Source: Devosia sp. (GTDB taxonomy: Bacteria > Pseudomonadota > Alphaproteobacteria > Rhizobiales > Devosiaceae). Taken from it: DNA of 64,000 bases. This document shows, piece after piece, positions 7,321-15,287 of the stretch; within the stretch, counting starts at the first letter, position 1, and every line of letters starts with the position of its first letter. The notes beneath the pieces are model-generated. The model ran no database searches, was not told the DNA's origin, and saw only the letters and a program-made list of their open reading frames with translations. Location of the stretch: assembly GCA_015234425.1 (NCBI GenBank), contig JADGNE010000064.1, forward strand, positions 27,538 to 91,537, in the 5' to 3' direction. The translations under genes and the position numbers were made by a program.

Positions 7321-7904
7321 TGACACAGGCGGCAGAGCGTGCACGGGCGGAAATGGCATTTTGCGAGGCAGTGCTCGCCAAGGACGGGCTAAGCGTCCTC
7401 AGCGAGACCCTGCGGGGCGCAGAGACCATCGATGCCTGGGCACACTATCCGCCCGAGGACGTGTTCGATCCGGCCAGCAATGCGCAGTGGTATTATCATT
7501 GCCACCCCGCAGAAGAGGGCAGTGTCGAACACGGCCATTTTCACTGCTTCCTGCGGCCAGAGGGGCCTACCGGCCCCATCCACCATCTCGCCGCGGTCGG
7601 CGTCGACGCCATGGGACGCCTGTTGCGGATTTTTACCGTCAACCAATGGGTGGTGGGCGACGAATGGGCGGCGGCCGACACGACAATCGCGGCCCTTGAA
7701 CGGTTCGACGTGCAGATGCCGCGGCCAAACTATCTGGTCAATCGCTGGCTGACGGCGGTGATCGTCGCCCATGAAGCCGAAATTGCGGAACTCATCCGGG
7801 AACGCGACCGGGTGCTCGATGCGCATGTATCGGCGACTGGTGTCCCGGCCCGCGAAGACCGCAGCCTTGAAGTGACCTCCGAACTGCAGATTGCCGGCGC
7901 GTAA
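7320..7904 (+). CDS. Conserved hypothetical protein, DUF6969-like
   Basis: A 194-residue soluble protein starting at an ATG that shares one base with the preceding stop (TGATG). The central region has clustered histidines and acidic residues: WYYHCHPAEEG, then HGHFHCFLRP, and further on PIHHLAAVG. This His/Cys/Glu pattern resembles a metal site and recalls the DUF6969 family as I remember it. No signal peptide, so cytoplasmic. A longer frame open from 7056 overlaps the preceding gene and is not used. Coupling to the transporter and Cys-rich protein argues for a role in handling imported sulfur, but no catalytic function can be assigned. Confidence 0.75.
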   Translation: MTQAAERARAEMAFCEAVLAKDGLSVLSETLRGAETIDAWAHYPPEDVFDPASNAQWYYHCHPAEEGSVEHGHFHCFLRPEGPTGPIHHLAAVGVDAMGRLLRIFTVNQWVVGDEWAAADTTIAALERFDVQMPRPNYLVNRWLTAVIVAHEAEIAELIRERDRVLDAHVSATGVPAREDRSLEVTSELQIAGA

Positions 7905-7928
7905 GCATCAGGCTGGCACGTCGATAGC

Positions 7929-8615
7929 TCAGTTGTTCCCAAGCGTTTCGGTGCGCGTGGATGTGCCGGGCGGCAGGAGCGCGTCGATGAGCGCCTGTTC
8001 CAGCCATTCGGCATAAGCACTGGGGGTGACCGCCTCGACCTGGGTCATCAGCAGGAACAGCTCGGGGCTGGCCAGGCGCCACATCAGCGTCGTGGCCGCG
8101 TCCGCATCCATGCCATTTCGCAAGGGGCCGTGCTCGCCGAGGGATCTGGCGACGAAGGCGAGATTGCGGCGGCGGCCCGCATGCAGGTCGCGGTACATGA
8201 CGGCGAGGTCGGCGTCGCTTGTCGCAGCCATCCGGACGACGGCCATCAGTTCGGCAACACTGCCCAAGACTTCGGTTATACCCTGACAGAACAGCGCAAT
8301 CTGGGTCCGCTGGTCGGTCGCTGCGGCGACGGCCTGGGGTCCCTGCTGGTCGAGCAATGGCACTTCGGGCGCCGCGCGGCGCACCGCGCGCTCCAAAACG
8401 GCGCGCAGCAGGGCCTGCTTGTTGCCGAAGACCGCGTAAATCGTCTCGGCAGAAACACCAGCGGCGCGGGCGACGCCTGCAATGGTGGTGCCCTGCCACC
8501 CCGCGCTGATGAACATGGCGCGGGCGGCCGCTATCACCGCTTCACGGGTTTCCGCCGCCTGCCCGGCGCGGCGGGTGGAAGCATATTTGCGCTTTGGCTT
8601 GACAGGCTCAGACAA
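7929..8615 (-). CDS. TetR-family transcriptional regulator
   Basis: A 228-residue TetR regulator. The DNA-binding part covers about residues 20-70, with IAGVARAAGVSAETIYAVFG as the helix-turn-helix and recognition helix. The rest is an alpha-helical ligand domain. The start is a TTG at 8615 with no ribosome site, directly abutting an inverted repeat at 8616-8640, so the transcript may be leaderless or the true start a few codons further in. It is divergent from a DUF1772 membrane protein, its likely target. Confidence 0.88.
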   Translation of the reverse strand: MSEPVKPKRKYASTRRAGQAAETREAVIAAARAMFISAGWQGTTIAGVARAAGVSAETIYAVFGNKQALLRAVLERAVRRAAPEVPLLDQQGPQAVAAATDQRTQIALFCQGITEVLGSVAELMAVVRMAATSDADLAVMYRDLHAGRRRNLAFVARSLGEHGPLRNGMDADAATTLMWRLASPELFLLMTQVEAVTPSAYAEWLEQALIDALLPPGTSTRTETLGNN

Positions 8616-8640
8616 TTGGATACATCATTGCTGTATTGAA
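8616..8640. promoter_or_regulatory. Putative TetR operator
   Basis: TTGGATACA and TGTATTGAA form an imperfect inverted repeat (seven of nine positions match) around a seven-base spacer. The core arms are ATACA (8620-8624) and TGTAT (8632-8636). It abuts the TetR start and lies in the only promoter region shared with the divergent gene. Confidence 0.6.
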
Positions 8641-8698
8641 TGCGCCATTAGTTTACCCGTGCAATCGTGAGCCGCAAGGCCCATGCGTGGAGTACATC

Positions 8699-9169
8699 AT
8701 GACCAATGCCTTCCTCACCTCGTCCCAGATCCTCGCCTTGCTGCTTGTCGGGCTGGTTGCCGGAAGCATGTTCGGGATCTGGCGCGGGTATGACGTCACG
8801 TCCTACTCGGCTCAAACCTTTGTCGAAGTGCATCAGGGCGCGGTCCGCGGGCTGAACCTGTTGTTGCCGGCAATGGCCGCTGCGTCGCTGGCGATCGTTC
8901 TCGTGCTCGCCGCAGTATCGCGCCAACGGCCCGCTGTCTTGTCACTGTGCGTGGCGGCAGCGCTGGCTATCGCCGTCGGCGGCATTATCACGCGCTTTCT
9001 CAACCAGCCGATCAATGATCAGGTCATGGGGTGGAGCGCGGCGGCCATGCCGGACAATTGGGGCGTGCTGCGGGACAGCTGGTGGAACTGGCACATTGCC
9101 CGTCTCGCTGCCATGCTGATGGCTGAGCTGCTGCTGATCCTTGCAGTGTTCGCAGATCGCGGCGCTTAG
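8699..9169 (+). CDS. DUF1772 family integral membrane protein
   Basis: A 156-residue protein with four hydrophobic segments. It resembles the DUF1772 (anthrone oxygenase-like) family in length and in the late motif DNWGVLRDSWWNWHIAR. The start is the ATG at 8699, which has GGAG at 8689-8692; an upstream in-frame ATG at 8636 has none. It is divergent from a TetR regulator with an operator between them, an arrangement often seen for genes induced by small hydrophobic or aromatic compounds. The activity is not known. Confidence 0.75.
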   Translation: MTNAFLTSSQILALLLVGLVAGSMFGIWRGYDVTSYSAQTFVEVHQGAVRGLNLLLPAMAAASLAIVLVLAAVSRQRPAVLSLCVAAALAIAVGGIITRFLNQPINDQVMGWSAAAMPDNWGVLRDSWWNWHIARLAAMLMAELLLILAVFADRGA

Positions 9170-9224
9170 CCGGGCATGGCTGTTCGGGGCGCTGGCAACG
9201 GGCCGAGCGGCGCCGTCTTAGCGT

Positions 9225-10274
9225 CTAGAGACTGGCGCCCGGGCCTTCCTTGGCGAGGAAGGGCGGGGTTTCCAGAAGTCCGGGGATGGTGTGGCGGCGG
9301 GAAATGGTCTGGAGGATCTCGATAAGGCCCTTGTAGGGCTCGGCGTGCCGGTATTGCGAGGGAATGAGGGCCGCGATTTTGCGGGCGGGTGCATACACGC
9401 GATAGAGCCGCAGGTTCTCGGCGCGGTCATGCTGCTGGAGCGTCGTCAGACCCGGCGCGAGGCAGACGCCGGCCCCTGCCCGGACAAGTCCGATGGCCGT
9501 GTCGTAGCTGCGGCATTTGGCAATGATCCGGTTCTGGGGCAGCATGCTGTCATACCACTCGCCCACGCGCTGGGCCTGCTGGCTGGCGAAGATGAACTGG
9601 ATCGAGCGATTGAGCACCGCCAGCTGCTCGGGCGGCAGCTCTTTTTCCGGATCAACCACGCCGTCGAGGATCAGGTCTTCGGGCACCGCCAGGACATAGG
9701 GGTCTTCGACCAGCGGGATCTGGACAAAGCCGACGCTGGATTGGGCCACTGAATTGGTTGCCAGAAGACCGAGATTGACCCTCCGGCCATAGAGCATGTC
9801 GAGAATTTCAGCGGGTGCGCTTTCCTGCAGGTCAAAATCTACGCCCGGATAGCGCTCCTGCATCAGCGTTATCGCCTCGGGCATCAGGACCCGCAGCACC
9901 GAATTGATCCCGGCGATGCGCAGGGTCAGCCGGTCGCCGCCGCTGAACTGGGCGAGGCCATCTTCGACATCGGCGATGTTGCGGAGCACCTGTTCGACCT
10001 TGGGCAGCAGGAAGTGACCGGCCTCGGTCAGCTCCATTTCGTTGGAGCGCCGGTGAAACAGCAGCGTGCCGACATTGGCCTCGAGCTTGCCGAGCTGTTG
10101 GGACAGCGAGGGTTGGGCAAGGCCAAGTTGCTTGGCGGCGCGGGTCAGAGTCTCCGAATGGGCCACGGCCCAGAAGATTCGCAACTGATGCAGGGTGAGG
10201 TCGCTGGCCTTCGGCTGGAGCCGTCCCACAGCCCGTGTGTCGCCCAGATCCGTCCCCTTATTGTCTCGCGCCAT
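9225..10274 (-). CDS. LysR-family transcriptional regulator
   Basis: A 349-residue regulator. The winged helix-turn-helix is near the N-terminus (LHQLRIFWAVAHSETLTRAA then LGLAQPSLSQQLGKLE) and is followed by a two-lobed co-inducer domain. The chosen ATG at 10274 has GGAAGAG seven bases upstream; an in-frame start at 10304 lacks one. The tail is about 50 residues longer than in a typical LysR. It is divergent from an ABC permease gene with a perfect T-N11-A dyad between them, so it probably controls that transporter and its own gene. Confidence 0.9.
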   Translation of the reverse strand: MARDNKGTDLGDTRAVGRLQPKASDLTLHQLRIFWAVAHSETLTRAAKQLGLAQPSLSQQLGKLEANVGTLLFHRRSNEMELTEAGHFLLPKVEQVLRNIADVEDGLAQFSGGDRLTLRIAGINSVLRVLMPEAITLMQERYPGVDFDLQESAPAEILDMLYGRRVNLGLLATNSVAQSSVGFVQIPLVEDPYVLAVPEDLILDGVVDPEKELPPEQLAVLNRSIQFIFASQQAQRVGEWYDSMLPQNRIIAKCRSYDTAIGLVRAGAGVCLAPGLTTLQQHDRAENLRLYRVYAPARKIAALIPSQYRHAEPYKGLIEILQTISRRHTIPGLLETPPFLAKEGPGASL

Positions 10275-10390
10275 GCCCAAACTCTTCCGGCGCCAAATTG
10301 GCACCTCCCGTCCCCTGTTCTAGCGCAAAACCTCGAAAGCGGAAGTCCACTCGCTTTATTTTCAATACCTTACTGACGCCGTTGGTTTTT

Positions 10391-10407
10391 CCTATCGCAC
10401 CGATAGG
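10391..10407. promoter_or_regulatory. LysR-type T-N11-A binding box
   Basis: CCTATCG (10391-10397) and CGATAGG (10401-10407) are perfect inverted repeats separated by CAC. The inner TATCGCACCGATA matches the LysR T-N11-A rule exactly. The dyad lies between the divergent LysR and ABC permease genes, 67 bases before the permease start. Confidence 0.78.
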
Positions 10408-10473
10408 CGCCGCGCTGCTTGTGCGCCTGACACCCGTGGGCGAATGTCTCATCATATTACAAAGAGATTTTTC

Positions 10474-11352
10474 ATGTCACTTGAGCGGGCGGAAACACCG
10501 CTGATCAGCGAGGCCCGGAGCAGCCGGCCAGTCAAGACCACCCCTGCGCTCCCGGCTCAGGTCATCAAGGCCAGACGCCAGCGCAGCCTCGAAAGCGGCG
10601 GCATCTTCGCGGCACAGATCCTCATCGGGCTGGGCCTGCTTGCGGGCATGTATGCGCTCAACGCAGTCGGCGGCAATCTCTTGATGCCCAGCCCCACCGA
10701 CGTGGCGGAAGAAAGCATCATCATGTGGTCGGACGGCACGATGCTGAGAGGCCTCGGGCAATCGCTGACGGTGATCGTGCTCGGCTTCCTGCTGTCTGCC
10801 AGCACCGGGATCGTTCTTGGCGTGCTGCTGGGTGGGTTCCGCATTCTCGGTCGGGTCCTCGATCCATTCGTCAATGCGATGAATTCGACGCCCGGCGCCG
10901 CCTTTATCCCGCTGATCATCGTCTGGTTCGGCCTCTATACCGAAGCCAAGGTCGTGGTCGTGTGGAATGCGGCATTCTTCCCGATCCTGATCAACACCAC
11001 CGCCGGCATTGCCAACGCCAATAAAGACCTCGTCGAAATGGCGCGGGCCTTCGGCGCCAAGCGCGCGACGCTGTTCTGGAAGGTCATGGTGCCGGACGCC
11101 CTGCCCTCGATCCTCAGCGGCCTGCGCATCGGGGCAGCCATCTGCACCGTCGGCACTGTGATTGCGGAACTGACCATGGCGCAATCGGGCCTTGGTGGCC
11201 TTTTGGCAGCTGCCGGCAACCGCTTCCAGATGGATCGCTATTTCGCTGTGGTGATCGTGCTGATGGCCCTCGGCACCGGGATTACCGCCCTGTTGCGCTT
11301 TGCGGAGCGCCGCCTCGCTCGCTGGCGCGTTAGCCTGGCGAATGGACGATGA
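10474..11352 (+). CDS. ABC transporter permease of the nitrate/sulfonate/taurine type
   Basis: A 292-residue permease with about six hydrophobic segments and the family loop EMARAFGAKRATLFWKVMVP, the EAA motif that contacts the ATPase. It resembles SsuC/TauC. The ATG at 10474 has AAAGAGA upstream; the longer form from 10444 lacks a ribosome site. It overlaps the ATPase gene by four bases. No binding-protein gene is linked, which is unusual for this class. LysR control is likely through the 10391 box. Confidence 0.85.
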   Translation: MSLERAETPLISEARSSRPVKTTPALPAQVIKARRQRSLESGGIFAAQILIGLGLLAGMYALNAVGGNLLMPSPTDVAEESIIMWSDGTMLRGLGQSLTVIVLGFLLSASTGIVLGVLLGGFRILGRVLDPFVNAMNSTPGAAFIPLIIVWFGLYTEAKVVVVWNAAFFPILINTTAGIANANKDLVEMARAFGAKRATLFWKVMVPDALPSILSGLRIGAAICTVGTVIAELTMAQSGLGGLLAAAGNRFQMDRYFAVVIVLMALGTGITALLRFAERRLARWRVSLANGR

Positions 11353-12182
11353 TCATGGACAAGAGCATCAAGCCCATCATTTCGCTCCGCAATGTCGGAA
11401 AGTCATTCAAGGACGGCCAGGTGCGCGCGCTCGAGGATATTTCCTTTGATGTGAACCCTGGAGAATTCGTCAGCCTGGTCGGTCCCAGCGGTTGCGGCAA
11501 AACAACCTTGCTACGGCTTATCAACGGACTCATCCCGGCCGACGAAGGCGAGATCCGCGTGCTAGGTGTTGCCCCCGAACCGGGCCCGGATCTCGCCATG
11601 GTTTTCCAGTCGGCAAGACTTTTGCCGTGGCTGACTGTCGCCGGAAACATCGAGTTCGTTCTCCAGCTCAAGGGCCTGTCGGGAAGTGAACGCCCGGCCC
11701 GCGCCCGGGCCCTGCTCGGTGCGGTTGGCCTTCGCGATTTTGCCGAGGCTTTTCCGCACGAATTGTCGGGCGGCATGCAGCAGCGCGTCGGGCTTGCCCG
11801 TGCCCTGGCGGTGGAGCCCAAGGTTCTGCTGATGGATGAACCGTTCGCCGCACTCGACGCGATGACGCGCGAAGTGCTGCGCAAGGAGCTGCTGCAACTG
11901 TGGTCGCGGCGCGGAATCGCCATTGTGTTTGTCACGCACGACATCGATGAGGCGGTGCTGCTGTCGCAACGGGTGGTGCTGCTGCGGCCGCGCCCGGGAC
12001 GCGTCGATGACATCGTCGAGGTCAGTTTTCCCGAGCCGCGCTGGCAGCATGATCCGCGCACCCTGCCGGAGTTCAAGCAGATGCGCGAGCATCTCTGGGG
12101 ACGCATCCACGACATGGTTCGTGACGGTGCCGAGCTCGAGGAACTGGCGGGCGCATTCGGCGCCACGAGCCTTGCCTCCTGA
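11349..12182 (+). CDS. ABC transporter ATP-binding protein of the nitrate/sulfonate/taurine type
   Basis: A 277-residue ATPase with Walker A GPSGCGKTT, Q-loop VFQSARLLPW, signature LSGGMQQRV, Walker B VLLMDEPFAALD and switch His in FVTHDIDEA. It resembles SsuB/TauB. The start overlaps the permease stop (ATGA). It would drive import of a small organic or inorganic substrate at the inner membrane. It is followed after 26 bases by a DUF1800 gene on the same strand, so the two gene pairs probably share a transcript. Confidence 0.88.
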   Translation: MIMDKSIKPIISLRNVGKSFKDGQVRALEDISFDVNPGEFVSLVGPSGCGKTTLLRLINGLIPADEGEIRVLGVAPEPGPDLAMVFQSARLLPWLTVAGNIEFVLQLKGLSGSERPARARALLGAVGLRDFAEAFPHELSGGMQQRVGLARALAVEPKVLLMDEPFAALDAMTREVLRKELLQLWSRRGIAIVFVTHDIDEAVLLSQRVVLLRPRPGRVDDIVEVSFPEPRWQHDPRTLPEFKQMREHLWGRIHDMVRDGAELEELAGAFGATSLAS

Positions 12183-12208
12183 TCCCCAGCCAACGCCGCA
12201 CAGGTCAT

Positions 12209-13966
12209 ATGTCACTACTATTTCGCGGGGAAACCGTGTCGACTGGATCCAGCACAATCGAAAATCTGTCGCCGATCAGCGCCTCTGAGTGGTCCTTTGA
12301 GCGCGCCGCCCATCTGCTCGAACGCGCGGGGTTTGGCGGCACGCCAAAGGACATCGAGCGCCTGGCACGCCTGTCGCCGGACGAGGCTGTCGCCAGCCTC
12401 GTCGACTATAAGCAGATCGACACCTCCCATCTGCCCGCGTTCGAGGAATCCGGGTTCTGGGAGCCGTCCTTCAAGGATTTCCCGGTCAGCCGGCCGGCAG
12501 CGACGGAACTGGCAGAGCGGACCGGCGAGGCCATGGGCGTTCGCGTAAAGCCGGCGGGTGACCGGCCGCTGCAGCCAGTGACCAATCGGTTCTTCTATTG
12601 GCTGCGCGCCACCGTTCTGGAAACGCGGCGGCTTGCGTTCTGGTGGCTCGACCGCATGGTTAGAACCAATAGGCCGCTTGAAGAAAAGATGACGCTGTTC
12701 TGGCATGGTCACTTTGCCACCAGCGAAGAAAAGCTCCGCGATTACCGCAAGATAGAGCTGCAGCTCAAGACGCTGCGCGAAGGCGCGACAGGCAATTTCG
12801 GCGACCTGCTGGTCGCCATTGCCAAGGACCCGGCGATGCTGGTGTTTCTTGATGCCGCGCAGAACGTGAAGGGCGCCCCGAACGAGAACTTTGGCCGCGA
12901 GGTCATGGAACTTTTCACCATGGGTGTCGGCAATTATTCCGAAGACGACATTCGCGAGGCGGCGCGCGCCTTCACCGGCTGGGGCAATGACGACCTAACC
13001 TTTATCGTCGATCCCGACAAGCATGACGCCGGCATCAAACGCTTCCTCGGTCATGAGGGCAATTTTGCCGGCGAAGACATTCTGCGCATCATCCTCGAGC
13101 AGAAGCAGACGGCGACCTATATCGCCAGCAAGCTCTATCGCTTCCTCGTGCGCGACCAGATCAGCCCGGACTTTGCCGAGAAGCTGGGGAACCTGCTGCG
13201 CGACAATGGCTACGAGATCGCGCCGTTCCTGCGGACGATCTTTCTCTCTGAAGATTTCTACTCAGAGGCTTCGGTCGGCACCCATATCAAGTCGCCAACC
13301 GAACTTCTGGTGTCCACCTATCGCAAGCTGGGGCTGCATGAGCTCCCCGGCATTCCCGACCCCCATACGGTCTGCAAGACGCTGGGGCAGATCCTGCTCT
13401 ATCCGCCAACCGTTGCCGGTTGGGGCGAAGGACGGTCGTGGATCACTCCCGGGCTTCTGTTCGAGCGGGCCAATTTCGCCCGCGAAGTGATGTTCCCCAA
13501 CATCATCGAATTCCGCGACCCCAACCACAATCCGGGTGGGGAAGTGCGACGGGTCAATCGCAACATCATCGCAGGCATGGAAATTACCGCCGCAACGCTG
13601 GAAGACGGCGCTGCGCCGAGTAATACGGCCGGCATCCAGGAAACCTTCAACACCCGCTACGCAAGCCTCATCGGCTATTCGGAAGCGCTGCGCAAACTCA
13701 AGCCCCTGCCCCGCGCAGCGGCGCAGTTCAGCCTGACCGATATGGTGACTGAGGCTGGTGCTACGACTACGACCGAGGCGGTCGATGTGCTGCTGCGCCA
13801 ATTGCTGCGTGTGCCTCTGGCCCCGCCGGCACGCGAGGCACTTGTCAAAACGCTGACCGAACAGCTTGGCACTGCCGAATTGGCGCCAGCCGAGACCTAT
13901 CTCGAGCATCCCCTGCGCTCGGTCGCCCATCTCATCATGAGTTCACCCCAGTTCCAGCTCGCCTGA
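12209..13966 (+). CDS. DUF1800 family protein
   Basis: A 585-residue protein with the DUF1800 hallmarks: AAHLLERAGFGGTP near the start, LAFWWLDRMV, MTLFWHGHFATS, and NFGREVMELFTMGVGNYSEDD followed by AARAFTGW. The family has no settled enzymatic role and is usually encoded next to a DUF1501 protein, as here. I see no signal peptide. A GTG at 12236 with GGGGAAA upstream is an alternative start to the ATG at 12209. It follows an ABC transporter pair, which suggests a role with the imported compound. Confidence 0.88.
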   Translation: MSLLFRGETVSTGSSTIENLSPISASEWSFERAAHLLERAGFGGTPKDIERLARLSPDEAVASLVDYKQIDTSHLPAFEESGFWEPSFKDFPVSRPAATELAERTGEAMGVRVKPAGDRPLQPVTNRFFYWLRATVLETRRLAFWWLDRMVRTNRPLEEKMTLFWHGHFATSEEKLRDYRKIELQLKTLREGATGNFGDLLVAIAKDPAMLVFLDAAQNVKGAPNENFGREVMELFTMGVGNYSEDDIREAARAFTGWGNDDLTFIVDPDKHDAGIKRFLGHEGNFAGEDILRIILEQKQTATYIASKLYRFLVRDQISPDFAEKLGNLLRDNGYEIAPFLRTIFLSEDFYSEASVGTHIKSPTELLVSTYRKLGLHELPGIPDPHTVCKTLGQILLYPPTVAGWGEGRSWITPGLLFERANFAREVMFPNIIEFRDPNHNPGGEVRRVNRNIIAGMEITAATLEDGAAPSNTAGIQETFNTRYASLIGYSEALRKLKPLPRAAAQFSLTDMVTEAGATTTTEAVDVLLRQLLRVPLAPPAREALVKTLTEQLGTAELAPAETYLEHPLRSVAHLIMSSPQFQLA

Positions 13967-13986
13967 CCGCCGCGGAGGAAACAAGA

Positions 13987-15234
13987 ATGGCAAAGACACC
14001 CAAGCTTACCAGCGGCGAACGCGAAAACCTGATCCGGTCCGGCTTCGGCTCCATGGTGCTCGAAGGCGCCGGCGGGGTCGCGACGTCACCGGTCTGGTCG
14101 AAAGTCGCCAAGGCCCAGGCTGACCAGAACGAACGCATCCTCGTGATCGTTGAATTGTCGGGCGGCAATGACGGGCTCAATACCGTCATCCCCTACGCCG
14201 ACGACGCCTATTACAACGCACGACCGAACCTGGGCATTCGCCGGGACAAACTGCTCAAGATCGACGATCACTTTGGTTTCCAGAAGACCATGGGTGGCTT
14301 CGAGCGGCTCTACAAGGACGGCGCCATGGGGATTGTCCATGGCGTTGGATACGACCAGCCGTCGTTCTCGCACTTCTCGTCCATGGCATTCTGGCAGACC
14401 GGGGCGCCGAACAGCGGCGAGGCCTATGGCTGGCTGGGCCGGATGGCCGACGCGATGGACCCGCTTGGGCACCGGAGCAATTTCCTCGTCAATATCGACG
14501 ACAGCCAGTCGCTCGCCGTGCGCGCCATGAACCATGTGCCGCTGGTGTTCAACGACCCGGACAATTTTACCCGCCACATGTTCCACGAGCAGCAGGAGGC
14601 CATTGCGGCCATCGACGCGCGCGGCAATGGCAGCGCCAACCCGTCGCAGGATTTCCTGTTCGATATCGCGGCCAGCGCCACGAACTCCGAGCAGCTGGTG
14701 CGTGACGCTTGGAATTCATACAGCACGCCCGTTGACTACGGGCTGGCCCGGTTCGGGCTGGAGCGCGTCGCCGCTCTGATCGCTGCGGATTTTCCGACAA
14801 AGGTCTATTACGTCCCCTATCGCAACAACGCCTTTGACACCCATGTGTACCAAGGCGATCTGCACGCCCGGCTCTGGTCCTACACGTCGGATCACATCTC
14901 CGCCTTTGTGAAGGATATCGAACGGCTGGGCCGCGCTGATGACGTGGTGGTCATGGTGTTCAGCGAGTTCGGCCGCCGCGTCGCGGAGAACACCAGCCTT
15001 GGTACCGATCACGGCACGGCGGGCCCGGCCTTCATCATCGGCAAGGGCGTGAGTGGCGGCCAGTATGGCGCGCCCCCGAGCCTCACAGATCTCGACGACG
15101 GCAACCTCAAATACACCACCGATTACAGGCGGATCTACTCGACGCTGATCCAGGGCTGGATGGGACACGAACAGTCGTCGGCCATCCTGCGCAACGAGTT
15201 CAGTCCCCTTCCCATCTTCGGGCGGGGCACCTGA
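13987..15234 (+). CDS. DUF1501 family protein without Tat signal
   Basis: A 415-residue protein of the sulfatase/alkaline-phosphatase-like DUF1501 family: VIVELSGGNDGLNTV near residue 55, QPSFSHFSSMAFWQTG, and the late motif VMVFSEFGRRVAENTS followed by GTDHGTAGP, which hold the expected Asp/His metal ligands. Most DUF1501 proteins begin with a twin-arginine signal; this one starts MAKTPKLTSGEREN and has none, so it should be cytoplasmic, matching its DUF1800 partner 20 bases upstream. GGAGG lies before the ATG. Substrate unknown. Confidence 0.88.
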   Translation: MAKTPKLTSGERENLIRSGFGSMVLEGAGGVATSPVWSKVAKAQADQNERILVIVELSGGNDGLNTVIPYADDAYYNARPNLGIRRDKLLKIDDHFGFQKTMGGFERLYKDGAMGIVHGVGYDQPSFSHFSSMAFWQTGAPNSGEAYGWLGRMADAMDPLGHRSNFLVNIDDSQSLAVRAMNHVPLVFNDPDNFTRHMFHEQQEAIAAIDARGNGSANPSQDFLFDIAASATNSEQLVRDAWNSYSTPVDYGLARFGLERVAALIAADFPTKVYYVPYRNNAFDTHVYQGDLHARLWSYTSDHISAFVKDIERLGRADDVVVMVFSEFGRRVAENTSLGTDHGTAGPAFIIGKGVSGGQYGAPPSLTDLDDGNLKYTTDYRRIYSTLIQGWMGHEQSSAILRNEFSPLPIFGRGT

Positions 15235-15253
15235 CACGCCTCGCATGGACGCA

Positions 15254-15275
15254 CGCGGGGTCATGTGACCCCGCG
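15254..15275. terminator. Bidirectional terminator-like palindrome between convergent genes
   Basis: CGCGGGGTCA (15254-15263) and TGACCCCGCG (15266-15275) form a perfect ten-base stem with a two-base centre. It separates the convergent DUF1501 and GH127 genes. No U-tract is present on either side. Confidence 0.55.
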
Positions 15276-15287
15276 CATGGCTCCATT

